DNA from: an uncultured Acidimicrobiaceae bacterium
Lineage (GTDB): Bacteria > Actinomycetota > Acidimicrobiia > Acidimicrobiales > SZUA-35
NCBI GenBank assembly: GCA_947259095.1
Contig: CAMYLA010000020.1
Coordinates: forward strand, 62,001-126,000
Reading direction: 5' to 3'
Length of the DNA stretch: 64,000 bases
Below the pieces are notes generated by a model that was given only the letters and a program-made list of their open reading frames with translations, did no database searches and was not told the DNA's origin. Within the stretch, counting starts at the first letter, position 1; each line of letters opens with the position of its first letter. Of this stretch, positions 39,695 through 49,604 are shown piece after piece. The position numbers and the translations under genes are program-made.

Positions 39695-40975
39695 TCAGTC
39701 GCCGAAGACCGCCAGCTGGTTGCCCACCGCTCGCAGTGCACCAGAGGGGGTGTTCACCACACCCTTTCCTTCGATCCACATCGTGGTCGAGCCGCCGCCG
39801 TCGAGCATGACCGAATCGTGGACCCCCAGGCCGGCCAGGAGGTCGGCGGTCTCGGCCCCGGTCATTCCCGCTGCGCCGGGGCGACGCCCGTCGACCGTCA
39901 CCAGGATCAATACGTCTCCGGTGGCGTCGAGGCCGATCGCCGTTCTCGGCTGGCGGGTGGTGAATGTCGGATCGCCACCGAAGTCGGTGGTGACCACCCC
40001 CCGGTGGACCAGCGTCGGATGCCCCGACACGCCCTCCACCACCCGATCGTCGACCCGGTCGTTGACTTCGCGGTGGTGCTCGATCACCGCATCGCCATCG
40101 GCGGTGAAACCGAGGAGTGCGGTGTAGAAATGGTCGGTGCCGCCGTAGACCACGCCGCCGGACACCGCCGGACCGTCATAGGGGGCGTACCAGTTGCCGT
40201 TGACCGCCACCGCGGCGCCGATCTCCCGGGCCCAGGTGCCGACCGTCGAACGGCCACGATCACCGGGGCTGACCGCCACCCCCCTCGTCGCCGACAGGTG
40301 GAGATAGACGATATTGATCCGCTGGCCGGCCCCGTCCCGCTGTTCGTGGACCAGTGCCGGCGTGACCTGATCGGTTCGACCGGTGGTTCGACCGGCGACC
40401 CGGGCATCGAAGTCGGCCTTGGAGATCTCGGTACGAACCCGCAGCCGTCGAGCCAGGTCGGCCTCGGCGGCGAGCCGCTCCTGCGCAACCTGCTCGGCGG
40501 CACGCTCGGCGTCGCCCCTGACCCCGTCCGCCATCCGGCGCTGGCGGGCCGCTGCCGCCCGCTGCTCCCGTTCCTGGAGGCGGTCCTCGGCCAGGGTCAA
40601 CCGGGACAGTGCATCCAGGTAGCTGGTGACACCCCGCCCCCGGTACTCCTCGGACGCGGTCAGCGTCCGGACCACTTCCACCGGTGAGGTCCCGTCGCCG
40701 ATCTGCGCACGCCAATAGGCCAGTCCCCCGGGGTCGGGCAGTCGCCTCAGCAGCAGGCAGTAGGCAACCACCACGAAGCCGGCATCACCGCCTGCGATGA
40801 TGGCCGGGCCGCCGATGAGGTCGATGCCGGAGCCGGCGCAGGCCCCGTCGGTGACCAAAGCCCTCGGTGCAGTCTCGCTTTCGAGGCCCGAGGTCCGAAC
40901 CCGGGCCGTGCTCGGCACGGCTGCGACCCCCAGAACCATGAGCACCACAAAGCAGACCCCGAGGCCACGAACCAT
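39695..40975 (-). CDS. Secreted DUF4214 + phosphodiester glycosidase (NAGPA-like) protein
   Basis: Signal peptide; VVVAYCLLLRRLPDPGGLAYWRAQIGDG..VEVVRTLTASEEYRGR (DUF4214-like); VAVNGNWYAPYDGPAVSGGVVYGG...SVMLDGGGSTTMWIEGKGVVN. Confidence 0.82.
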   Translation of the reverse strand: MVRGLGVCFVVLMVLGVAAVPSTARVRTSGLESETAPRALVTDGACAGSGIDLIGGPAIIAGGDAGFVVVAYCLLLRRLPDPGGLAYWRAQIGDGTSPVEVVRTLTASEEYRGRGVTSYLDALSRLTLAEDRLQEREQRAAAARQRRMADGVRGDAERAAEQVAQERLAAEADLARRLRVRTEISKADFDARVAGRTTGRTDQVTPALVHEQRDGAGQRINIVYLHLSATRGVAVSPGDRGRSTVGTWAREIGAAVAVNGNWYAPYDGPAVSGGVVYGGTDHFYTALLGFTADGDAVIEHHREVNDRVDDRVVEGVSGHPTLVHRGVVTTDFGGDPTFTTRQPRTAIGLDATGDVLILVTVDGRRPGAAGMTGAETADLLAGLGVHDSVMLDGGGSTTMWIEGKGVVNTPSGALRAVGNQLAVFGD

Positions 40976-41208
40976 CCACACCAACTCCCGCCGCCCCGCC
41001 GCCGTGCGGGAACCTTGACATCACGTCCCAGGTAACCGTTCTGTCGCCAGGCGGGGAAGAACAGATCTGCCCGCCGAACGACCCAGGCCATAGGCCTTTC
41101 GGCCCAGACCGGCCGCCGGCCCGGGCCCCGATCGCCAACGGGGGCAAGAGTTGCTGCCGAGGCCGCCGGACAGGCCGCCCCGGACGGCTCGGGCCGGGGG
41201 CGCGGAAG

Positions 41209-41640
41209 CTAGGCCAGGAAGGCCAATGCAAGCAGGCCACGGATCGACCACAGGGCCGTGCGAAACCAGTTCGTGGTGATCAACCGCTGGACGAGGTCGG
41301 CGTCGTAGCCGTCGGCCTGCAGCCGACCATGGATTGGCGCATACCACATGGCAGTGGCGACCCAGCCGGCCGCCAGCAAGGCGCCGGCCACGAACGAGGC
41401 GGCGGCCGATGTGCCATCGGGACGCAGCAGGAACACCAGGAGCGCCAGGATGACCTCAACCGGTGCGAACGGCGCCAGGAGCTTGACGATTCGCGAGGAG
41501 TGGTCGGTGACGTACCGGGTGAAGTCCTGGGCCGGAACCGCGCGGAACTGCGGGTAGATGGCCAGCTGCACCGACCACATGATGCCGACCATGATGAGGG
41601 TGACCCCGGCGTGGGACAGCAGCAGGAAGCTTTCAGACAT
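41209..41640 (-). CDS. Four-TM DUF1772-like membrane protein
   Basis: MSESFLLLSHAGVTLIMVGIMWSVQLAIYPQFRAVPAQDFTRYVTDHSSRI...; ATG at 41640. Confidence 0.65.
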   Translation of the reverse strand: MSESFLLLSHAGVTLIMVGIMWSVQLAIYPQFRAVPAQDFTRYVTDHSSRIVKLLAPFAPVEVILALLVFLLRPDGTSAAASFVAGALLAAGWVATAMWYAPIHGRLQADGYDADLVQRLITTNWFRTALWSIRGLLALAFLA

Positions 41641-41787
41641 GTCGGCCGACACTACTCCCGGCCTTCGGCGGCCGATGTGCGACCGGCCGATGTGGGTGCG
41701 GCCGATCCATGGCCGCCGCCGGTCGCGGGAATCGGTGGCGGACAACCGCGGCGGGAGTTGGTTGCTTGTCGGCCCGGGGGGCCGTGT

Positions 41788-42885
41788 TCAGGCCGGAGCG
41801 CCCAATCGCTCGTAGGACGGGGCCATCGCCTGGAGTTCCGGCATGACCCGGGAGGCAAACAACCTGGCGTTTCGCTCAGCCTCGTCCGCCGGCATGCCGG
41901 CGTAGCTGAACACCCCCATGAAGCCGTCGTTGTAGGTGTTCTCCTGGATCGCCATGATGCGCTCGATCACCTGGTCCGGTGTGCCCCAGACCTGGAGGTC
42001 GACGAAGAAGTCGGTCATCCTCTCCATGCCGTTCGGCCGATGCAGCAGGTCGTACATCTGCCCGTGGAACTCGTAGCCGGGGGTGTTCTTCAGATGATCC
42101 TTGTCGAATTCGTAGTGCTTGATGATCGAATCCCAGTAGCCACCGATGTACTTCCGTGCCAGCTCCTCGGCCCGATCGGCGGACTCGTCGACGAACGTCC
42201 ACCCTGCCACGTATGGCGGAGGGGGCTCCGAGCCGGTGGCCTGGCGGAACGTCTCCCGGTAGGTCTGCAGCTCCGCCCTGACGAGATCCCATGGTTTCTG
42301 GGGAACGATCAGCAGGCCGACCCCCATCCTGGCCATGATCTCGGCCGACTCGGTTGACACTGCGGCCGCATAGGCCCGGCCACGGAACGACTTCTCCGGC
42401 CGGGGCCGGATGTCCTTGCGAGGCTGGCGCACGTACTGGCCGTCGTATTCGCAGTAGCCCTGCTCGAGGCCGGTCAGGATCATCTCGGCCGATTCGGCGA
42501 AGCGGCTGCGAGCCTCGGGCATGTCGACCCGGAAACCTTCGAATTCGACCCGACCGGTGCCCCGCCCCATACCGAGGACGAGCCGCCCACCGGACATCAC
42601 GTCGAGCATGGCGATCTGCTCCGCCATTCGCATCGGATCGTGCCACGGGAGGACACACACCATCGAGCCGAGCTGGATGTTCTGAGTACAGGCCGCCATG
42701 TAGGTCAGGAACTGCATCACGTCCGGGCACATCGTGTAGTCGGTGAAGTGATGCTCCACGCTCCAGATCGAATCGAAGCCGAGGGGCTCGGCCTGACGAG
42801 CCAGCGCCAGGTCCTGGGCGTAGACCTGGGAGTCGGGGATCAGCTCCCCCGGGTTCTGGAAGATCACGGACATACCGACGTGCAT
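41788..42885 (-). CDS. LLM-class flavin-dependent oxidoreductase
   Basis: MHVGMSVIFQNPGE...GFDSIWSVEHHFTDYTMCPDVMQFLTYMAACTQNIQLGSMVCVLPWHDPMRMAEQIAMLDVMSGGRLVLGMGRG. Confidence 0.9.
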   Translation of the reverse strand: MHVGMSVIFQNPGELIPDSQVYAQDLALARQAEPLGFDSIWSVEHHFTDYTMCPDVMQFLTYMAACTQNIQLGSMVCVLPWHDPMRMAEQIAMLDVMSGGRLVLGMGRGTGRVEFEGFRVDMPEARSRFAESAEMILTGLEQGYCEYDGQYVRQPRKDIRPRPEKSFRGRAYAAAVSTESAEIMARMGVGLLIVPQKPWDLVRAELQTYRETFRQATGSEPPPPYVAGWTFVDESADRAEELARKYIGGYWDSIIKHYEFDKDHLKNTPGYEFHGQMYDLLHRPNGMERMTDFFVDLQVWGTPDQVIERIMAIQENTYNDGFMGVFSYAGMPADEAERNARLFASRVMPELQAMAPSYERLGAPA

Positions 42886-43084
42886 GGCGTTGCCTCTCGA
42901 TGGTGGTTCACGGAATGTGTTCGATCTCCGGCCAACGTACCGCAAGCGGCCGGGGCCCTCCCAACTCCCGGTGCACCAGCCGAGGCCCCGCGACCTCAAG
43001 CGACCCGCCACCTTTGTCGACCATTGGATATGGGCCGCATCGCACCCGTCAGCCGAGGTTCCCGATCGACGCCGAGCCCGACCG

Positions 43085-43942
43085 GTGCCTGACCAACTAC
43101 TGGCCCTGCTGGAAGCGTTCCACGGCTCGAACACGCTGCGGCTGCTGGTCCCGTTCGTTTTGTTCTCCGCACTGCTGGTCGCGGCCAGGGGGCCGGGGGC
43201 GCTGCGGCTCTCCGACCAGACCCTCCGCAGCATCACGGTGACGCTGGGCATCCTCATCGTCAACGGCTACCTGGCCCGGTGGTTGGTGCTGCGGGTCGAT
43301 CCGACCAGCCCGGCCTACGCCCGCATCGGCCTGCCGACCATCTCTGCCGACCTCTGGCCGAGGCTGCCGTGGCCGGTGGCGATCGCCGTCGTCGTGGTGC
43401 TGTTCGACGTTGCCGACTACTGGACCCACCGATTGATGCACAACTCGTGGCTCTGGGGCGTCCACGCCGTCCATCACAGCGAGCAGCGGATGACCTGGCT
43501 CAGCTCGTCGCGGGTGCATCTCTTCGAACCGACCATCATGAAGCTGGGGTACATCTGCCTGCTGGGGTGGATGGGCGTGCCGGCCTGGGCCCTGCTGGCG
43601 GCGAATGCAGTCGCCTACCTCCACAACCGGTACGTGCACTGCGATGTCGGCTGGAACCACGGGTGGTTGGCCAAAGTGATCGCCTCGCCGAACTGGCATC
43701 GATGGCACCATTCGGTGGATCCGGCGGCCCACAACAAGAACTATGCCAACGTCTTCTCTTTTCTCGACATTGTTTTCGGGACCTATTACAACCCGAAGCG
43801 ATGCGAAACCGAGGTTGGCCTGCGAGAAATTCCCCGTCCTGGCGTTGTCAACCAGCTCGCATACCCGGCAACGTTTGTTTGGCAGAAGATCCGGAGATCT
43901 CAGCCATGGGGAACTACGAAAGAGCTTCAGGAAGCATCGTGA
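43085..43942 (+). CDS. Sterol desaturase / fatty-acid hydroxylase superfamily
   Basis: His boxes THRLMHNSWLWGVHAVHHS, HNRYVHCDVG, NWHRWHHSVD; probable GTG start at 43085. Confidence 0.87.
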   Translation: MPDQLLALLEAFHGSNTLRLLVPFVLFSALLVAARGPGALRLSDQTLRSITVTLGILIVNGYLARWLVLRVDPTSPAYARIGLPTISADLWPRLPWPVAIAVVVVLFDVADYWTHRLMHNSWLWGVHAVHHSEQRMTWLSSSRVHLFEPTIMKLGYICLLGWMGVPAWALLAANAVAYLHNRYVHCDVGWNHGWLAKVIASPNWHRWHHSVDPAAHNKNYANVFSFLDIVFGTYYNPKRCETEVGLREIPRPGVVNQLAYPATFVWQKIRRSQPWGTTKELQEAS

Positions 43943-44082
43943 TTCATGGCTGTTCATGGGATTCATGCACGATTGAACCGCACGAATCAACAAATAGATC
44001 CATTCTGATGTACCGTAATTGACCAAAATGAATCCGGTGATTTGCTGGCCTTTTGACTCCCAATGCGCGATCCTCACCAGAT

Positions 44083-45351
44083 ATGTCAGACGATCTGCCG
44101 CCTGACCTCGTCGAGACGGATGAGATCGCCCTCGACGAGTTCGCCATCCTCAGAGCAAAACAGACGCCGCCCCGGGAGCCGCCGACCACCGCCGCCAACC
44201 CGGCGACGCTTTTCAACGATGCCACGCCGCTCACGCTGGCTCCCACGTCTGTGGCGGAGCGGCCGGCGTCGATTCTGGAGGGGGCGGACCGGCCGAACGT
44301 CGAGCGGTGGCGACCGACCGAGGGCGTCGACCGGGTTCGGACCTTCCTCGCCACCGGCCGTGATCGAGCCGACCTGTTGCTCCGGCGACAGGGGCTCCTG
44401 GCTCTGATCGGACTGTGCCTGCTCGGTCTGGTGGTGGCGGTGTCATTACCTCGGACCGCCCAGCGCCTTGGATCCGATGTCGAGGTCGTTGCGAATGACG
44501 AGAACGACGGCGAGCCGGCCGGCCCGACCGGTTCCGAGCCGGCCACCAATCTCGATGACCCGGTTGATCCGCTCGGCAGCGACGGGCTGTTCCAGAACCC
44601 GAAGACAGAGCAGGCGATCAGCAGCTCCGACGGCACAACTGCGGCCCGCCCCCAGAGCACCGGATCGGCGCCCAGGGTGACCACCGCCTCGTCTCGCCGG
44701 CCGTCGCAACGGCTGCCGACCTTGGCCGAGCTGTTGGAGACGTCGGTCGTGGTCGGGCCGGAGACCACGGGCTGCCCCGAACCGGGCGGGGAGCCACCGG
44801 ATTGTGGGCCAACGGCCACATCGGTGCCCGGATCGGACACACCGAACACGCCGTCGGACGGGTCCTCGCCGACGGTGACCGCGGCCGGTCAGATCACCAG
44901 CTCGAGCGGGCCATCGACAACTGCGTCGACCACGACCGGCGGGGTTTCGTCGACCAGCCGCTCAGCGACCACCACCGAATCGCAGACCACGACCACCCGT
45001 CGAACGACCACAATTAGACGGACGACGACAACCACCAGACCGACGACGACAACGACCAGACCGACGACGACCACCAGACGGACGACGACAACGACCAGAC
45101 CGACGACGACGTCCAGCACCGTACCGACCACCACGACGGTGGCCTCGACCACAGGATCCACCGCCTCATCGACCTCGAGTTCCACCTCGATCGCCACCAC
45201 CTCGACCACCGACGGCGACGCCACGTCGAGCACCGCCAGCGGATCCGGACCGACCGAGCCGTCGAGCCCGGCCAACAGTGCGGTTGCCTGCTCCCCCGAC
45301 GACCCCGGGTCGGGGGGCGTCTGCCCCGGCGGGTCTGCCGGCCCGCCGTGA
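44083..45351 (+). CDS. Single-pass membrane protein with Thr-rich extracytoplasmic region
   Basis: TM GLLALIGLCLLGLVVAVSL then Ser/Thr-rich (TTTTRPTTTTTRPTTTTRRTT) tail. Confidence 0.6.
   Translation: MSDDLPPDLVETDEIALDEFAILRAKQTPPREPPTTAANPATLFNDATPLTLAPTSVAERPASILEGADRPNVERWRPTEGVDRVRTFLATGRDRADLLLRRQGLLALIGLCLLGLVVAVSLPRTAQRLGSDVEVVANDENDGEPAGPTGSEPATNLDDPVDPLGSDGLFQNPKTEQAISSSDGTTAARPQSTGSAPRVTTASSRRPSQRLPTLAELLETSVVVGPETTGCPEPGGEPPDCGPTATSVPGSDTPNTPSDGSSPTVTAAGQITSSSGPSTTASTTTGGVSSTSRSATTTESQTTTTRRTTTIRRTTTTTRPTTTTTRPTTTTRRTTTTTRPTTTSSTVPTTTTVASTTGSTASSTSSSTSIATTSTTDGDATSSTASGSGPTEPSSPANSAVACSPDDPGSGGVCPGGSAGPP
45016..45110 (+). repeat. About 21-bp in-frame tandem repeat encoding Thr/Arg/Pro
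   Basis: agac(g/c)gacgacgacaacgacc repeated about 4.5 times. Confidence 0.85.
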
Positions 45352-45447
45352 TCATCTGACCGGTCCGGTGGGGTTGCCTCCACCGGAGGAACGGCATTCG
45401 ATCCATCGCCTCGAAGTGCCGCCGGGGCCGGGACTACGCTGATCTCC

Positions 45448-45984
45448 ATGGGCGCCGAACCGGTTGCGGAGCAGAGCCGACAGTACCAGCGCGACGGCTA
45501 CCTGTTGGTGCCCGATGTGCTGACCGCAGCCGAGGTCCAGGAGTTGCTGGCCGAGACGGCCGAGATCGCCAGGGGCTACCGGACGCCGGTCCGGGGGTTG
45601 CTGCCAATCGAGCCCGACGCTTCCGACGACGAGGCGTTGGGTCGCTACCTGGCGATCCACTTCCCCCACAAAACGTCGGAGCTGATACGCCGGCGCTACC
45701 TCGCCCACCCTCGCTTCGCCGAAGTCCTGGCAAACGTGGTCGGACCGAAGTTGAAATGCATGCAGTCGATGCTGTTCGTGAAACCGGCCGGCAAACCGGG
45801 GCAGGCTTGGCACCAGGACGAGTACGAGATCTTCGGCACCCCGAACGACGATGATCCGGGCATCCCGATAGAGGTTCCGGTGGGTTCGGTGCTGCTGTTC
45901 AACGGCTACCTGCACCACCGCAGCCTGCCGACCCTCCTCGCGGTCGGCGGCAGGCACCGCTCGACGAACAGGTATCCGCCATGA
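45448..45984 (+). pseudogene. Phytanoyl-CoA dioxygenase family, internally deleted and C-terminally truncated
   Basis: YQRDGYLLVPDVLTAAEVQELLAET...MQSMLFVKPAGKPGQAWHQDEYEI joined directly to FGTPNDDDPGIPIEVPVGSVLLFNGYLHHRSLP; core between the HxD and distal His segments missing. Confidence 0.55.
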
Positions 45985-47201
45985 ACCAAACGTCCTCCCC
46001 ATCGGATCTGCCACCGTCGCATCCACCGCCGTCGGATCTACCGCTGTCGGACCTGCTGGTGATCGACCTGACCATTGCCAGAGCCGGGCCCACTGCGGTC
46101 CGCCAGCTCGCCGACTGGGGGGCCGACGTGATCCGTATCGAGCCACCCCTGGCATCGCCAACCGCCGGCAACCACCACTCCCCCGACTACCTCAACCTCC
46201 ACCGCAACAAACGAAGTCTGGCCCTCGATCTCAAGCGGCCAGAGGGCCGGGCGGTGCTACACCGCCTCGTCGGCTCGGCCGACGTGTTGGTCGAGAACAT
46301 GAGAACCCCGGTCAAGCACCGGCTGGGTTTCGACTGGGAGACGGTGTCGGCCCTGAATCCCCGACTGGTCATGGGCTCGATCTCGGGCTTCGGCCAGACC
46401 GGGCCATACGCCGAACGGGGTGGTGTCGACCAGATCGCCCAGGGCATGGGTGGCATGATGAGCATCACCGGGCTGCCCGGTCAGGGGCCGGTACGGGCCG
46501 GGGTCGCCATCTCAGACGTGACCGCAGGGCTGCAACTGGCGGTCGGCATCCTGGTCGCCCTCCACGAACGGGAGACCACCGGCCGGGGCCGGTGGGTTCA
46601 CACCTCGCTGCTGGAGTCGATGATCGGCATGCTCGACTTCCAGGCCGCACGATGGACCGTCGAGCGTGACCTGCCACCGCAGGCCGGTAACGACCACCCG
46701 ACCCAGGGGCCGATGGGGATGTACCGAACCGCCGATGGCCATATGAACATCGCCGCCCCCTGGGGCCGGATCTGGCGGCGGTTCTGTGAGGTGATCGAGC
46801 GGCCGGGTTTGCTGACCGACGGGCGTTTCGCCACCCCGGTCGACCGCTCGGCCAACCGGGAGGAGTTGAACGGCCAGATCACCGAGGCGCTGTCGACGAG
46901 AACCACCGCCGACTGGGTGATCGCCATGAACGAGGTCGGGATCCCCGCCGGCCCGGTCAACAACGTGGCCGAGACCTTCGCCGACCCCCAGGTGGAACAC
47001 CTCGGTGTCGCCGTGGCGGTCGAACACGACACGGTCGGTCCGATCGAGATCATCCGCAACGCCACCAACATCGACGGTGTGCCGAGCTCGATCCGCCGCC
47101 CGAGCCCCGATGTGGGCCAGCACTCCAAGGAAATCCTCGACGGCCTCGGGTTGACGGCAACCGAGATCGACGACCTGGTTGACCAGGGCGTCGTCCAATG
47201 A
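45981..47201 (+). CDS. CaiB/BaiF family III CoA-transferase
   Basis: GADVIRIEPPLAS...NLHRNKRSLALDLKRPEGRAVLHRLVGSADVLVENMRTPVKHRLGFDWETV. Confidence 0.93.
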   Translation: MNQTSSPSDLPPSHPPPSDLPLSDLLVIDLTIARAGPTAVRQLADWGADVIRIEPPLASPTAGNHHSPDYLNLHRNKRSLALDLKRPEGRAVLHRLVGSADVLVENMRTPVKHRLGFDWETVSALNPRLVMGSISGFGQTGPYAERGGVDQIAQGMGGMMSITGLPGQGPVRAGVAISDVTAGLQLAVGILVALHERETTGRGRWVHTSLLESMIGMLDFQAARWTVERDLPPQAGNDHPTQGPMGMYRTADGHMNIAAPWGRIWRRFCEVIERPGLLTDGRFATPVDRSANREELNGQITEALSTRTTADWVIAMNEVGIPAGPVNNVAETFADPQVEHLGVAVAVEHDTVGPIEIIRNATNIDGVPSSIRRPSPDVGQHSKEILDGLGLTATEIDDLVDQGVVQ

Positions 47202-47274
47202 CCGGACCCTGTGGACCGCCGATGGCCGGCCGGGTTGTCGAGGACCTGACCATCGACCTCCTCGAACGCCGGCG

Positions 47275-48951
47275 GTGACCAGCGGCGTGCGCAACACCCC
47301 GGCCGCCATCCTGGCCGGCGCCCTTGGTCGCCACGGGGCCGATCTGGTGTTCGGCCTACCCGGCGGCGGACCGAACCTCGACGTGATCGAGGCCATGTCG
47401 GCAGGCGGTATTCGATTCGTGCTGGCACATGGGGAGACGTCGGCCGCCATCATGGCCGCGGTCTACGGTCACCTGACCGGTCGACTGTCGGCTGCGGTGG
47501 TGACGCGGGGCCCGGGGGCGGCCTCCGCGGTCAACGGGGCGGCGCAGGCCACCCTCGATCGCCATCCCCTGGTGTTGATCACCGACACCGTGCCCGCCGC
47601 CTCGGCCGACCGGATTGCCCATCAGCGGTTGGATCAGCCAAACATGCTCGGACCGGTGGTGAAGGCGTCGATCACGATCGGGTCCGACCCCGGCCTCGAT
47701 GAGCTCACCAACCTCCTGGGCCACGCGCTGGCGGCCCCGCCCGGAACGGTCCACCTCGACTACGACACCAGCGTCGTCCACCATCCCCACCCCGGCCTCT
47801 CCCCCGATCCGGCCTCCGAGGCAGCCCAGTCAGACCAGTCAGCCCGGTCACCGCGGTCAGCCGACACGGCAGCGTCAGTCGACGGAGCCGAGACGTCCGA
47901 CGGCCGGCGCATCCGGTCGCTGATCGCAGGGGCCGACCACCCGGTGGTGATCGCAGGCCTGGGGGCGATCGGCCCCGCAGATCGGCCGACCGCCACGCTC
48001 GACGCCCACCTGGAGGCGTTCGGGGCCCCGGTGCTCACCACCTACCAGGGGGTGGGAACGATGCCCAGCGAACATCGTCTGGCGGCCGGGCTGTTCACCA
48101 ACGGCGCCTCGGAGCGGCCGATCCTGGAACGGGCCGACCTGATCATCGCCATCGGCCTCGACATGGTCGAGCCGATACCGGCTCCTTGGTCCTACGGCGC
48201 GCCGGTGGTCTCGTTGGCATCGACGCCGACCATCTATCCCTATCTCCCGCTCGCCGCCGAGGTGATCGGTGACCCTACCCGGTTGGCGGCCCGACTTCTC
48301 ACCGGTGGGCATCGCTGGGCCCACGACGCCGGTGCTCCGCACCGGGAAGCGGTGCGGGCCGAGCTGCTGGCCGCCGGCGGCGTCGACGACCCAACCGTTC
48401 TCGGGCCGCTGGACGTGGTGACGGGGCTGATCGCCGCCGCCCCGGACGGGCTGATCACCACCGTCGATGCCGGCGCCCACTTCCTGGCCGTCATGCCGCT
48501 CTGGCCGGTCGTCGAACCGAGGCGGCTGCTCATCTCCAACGGCCTCGCCACCATGGGGTTCTCGATCCCCGCCGCCATCGCCGCCGGCCTGGCCAACCCC
48601 GGCCGACCGGTTCTTTGTCTGGTCGGTGACGGCGGGCTTGGCATGACGGCGGCCGAGCTCGAGACCATCAAGCGGCTGGGCCTGCCGGTGACGGTGGTGG
48701 TGTTCAACGACAGCACCCTCAGCCTGATCAGGATCAAGCAGCAACCCGGCCCCGACGACGCCGAGGTCGTTTCCTACCGGGAAACCGACTTCGCCACGGT
48801 GGCCCGGGGCTTCGGGTTGGAGGCGACGACCGTCGACGACCGGGCCGGGCTGGCTGCGGCACTTGCCGACCGGTGGGATCGGCCCCGTCTGATCGATGCC
48901 AGGATCGACCCGGCGCCGTACCGCCGGCTGCTCAGCCTGACACGGGGTTGA
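47275..48951 (+). CDS. Thiamine-diphosphate-dependent enzyme (acetolactate-synthase-like superfamily)
   Basis: GADLVFGLPGGGPNLDVIEAM..AHGETSAAIMAAVYGHLTGRLSAAVVTRGPGAAS; ThDP motif GDGGLGMTAAELETIKRLGLPVTVVVFNDS; GTG start at 47275. Confidence 0.88.
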   Translation: MTSGVRNTPAAILAGALGRHGADLVFGLPGGGPNLDVIEAMSAGGIRFVLAHGETSAAIMAAVYGHLTGRLSAAVVTRGPGAASAVNGAAQATLDRHPLVLITDTVPAASADRIAHQRLDQPNMLGPVVKASITIGSDPGLDELTNLLGHALAAPPGTVHLDYDTSVVHHPHPGLSPDPASEAAQSDQSARSPRSADTAASVDGAETSDGRRIRSLIAGADHPVVIAGLGAIGPADRPTATLDAHLEAFGAPVLTTYQGVGTMPSEHRLAAGLFTNGASERPILERADLIIAIGLDMVEPIPAPWSYGAPVVSLASTPTIYPYLPLAAEVIGDPTRLAARLLTGGHRWAHDAGAPHREAVRAELLAAGGVDDPTVLGPLDVVTGLIAAAPDGLITTVDAGAHFLAVMPLWPVVEPRRLLISNGLATMGFSIPAAIAAGLANPGRPVLCLVGDGGLGMTAAELETIKRLGLPVTVVVFNDSTLSLIRIKQQPGPDDAEVVSYRETDFATVARGFGLEATTVDDRAGLAAALADRWDRPRLIDARIDPAPYRRLLSLTRG

Positions 48952-49061
48952 TCCAAGGTGCTATACCGGAGCTTCGAGCGTCGTCACCGGCCCTGATCAA
49001 CCGGGAACGGTGGCCTTGCCCGGGCGAAATCCACGAGTGAGCAGAGAACGGAGTCAACCAG

Positions 49062-49586
49062 ATGTCAGTGACCGTTTCGAAATTCATCGACGTGTCCGAG
49101 GGGCTGCAACCGAACCAGTTCAGCGTCGGCGATCGGGAGCAGATCAGCTCGATCAGCGACCTCGACCCCACCTACCGCCAGCTCATGGACAAGCCGATCG
49201 CCTGCGTGATGGCGGTGATGGGTGGTGACGGCCGCCCAAACCTGACCCCGATGTGGTTCGACTACGAGGGCGACAAGGTGCTGATCAACGTGGCGGCCCA
49301 GCGACGCAAGACCGACTGGATCCGAAACAACCCCCAGGTCTCCATCCTCATCATGAACCCGGAGAACATGTACCACTGGCTGAGCATCAAGGTCACGGTC
49401 GAACGGGAGGTCTTCGAGGACGACCCGGACGAGGGCCAACGGGTCACCGAGCAGCTCAACCGGATCTGGCGCAAGTACGTCGGCGAGGGCGACGAGTACG
49501 GCCTTCGGGACCCCTCGATCGAGGAGCGGCGGGTGCTGTTCGAATGCAAGGTCGACCGCATCGCCACCTTCGGCGTACCCGGCTGA
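49062..49586 (+). CDS. Pyridoxamine-5'-phosphate oxidase-like / F420-dependent (FDOR) family protein
   Basis: DKPIACVMAVMGGDGRPNLTPMWFDYEGDKVLINVAAQRRKTDWIRNNPQVSILIMNPEN. Confidence 0.85.
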   Translation: MSVTVSKFIDVSEGLQPNQFSVGDREQISSISDLDPTYRQLMDKPIACVMAVMGGDGRPNLTPMWFDYEGDKVLINVAAQRRKTDWIRNNPQVSILIMNPENMYHWLSIKVTVEREVFEDDPDEGQRVTEQLNRIWRKYVGEGDEYGLRDPSIEERRVLFECKVDRIATFGVPG

Positions 49587-49604
49587 TCCCGGCCGATCCC
49601 GACC

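Noticed and set aside
45016-45110. CRISPR array
   Set aside because: Short in-frame repeats without unique spacers; coding low-complexity Thr/Arg repeats.
47275-48951. Sulfoacetaldehyde acetyltransferase (Xsc) completing a sulfonate pathway
   Set aside because: The N-terminal and ThDP regions read as acetolactate-synthase-like, not like the Xsc sequences I recall; no support for this assignment.
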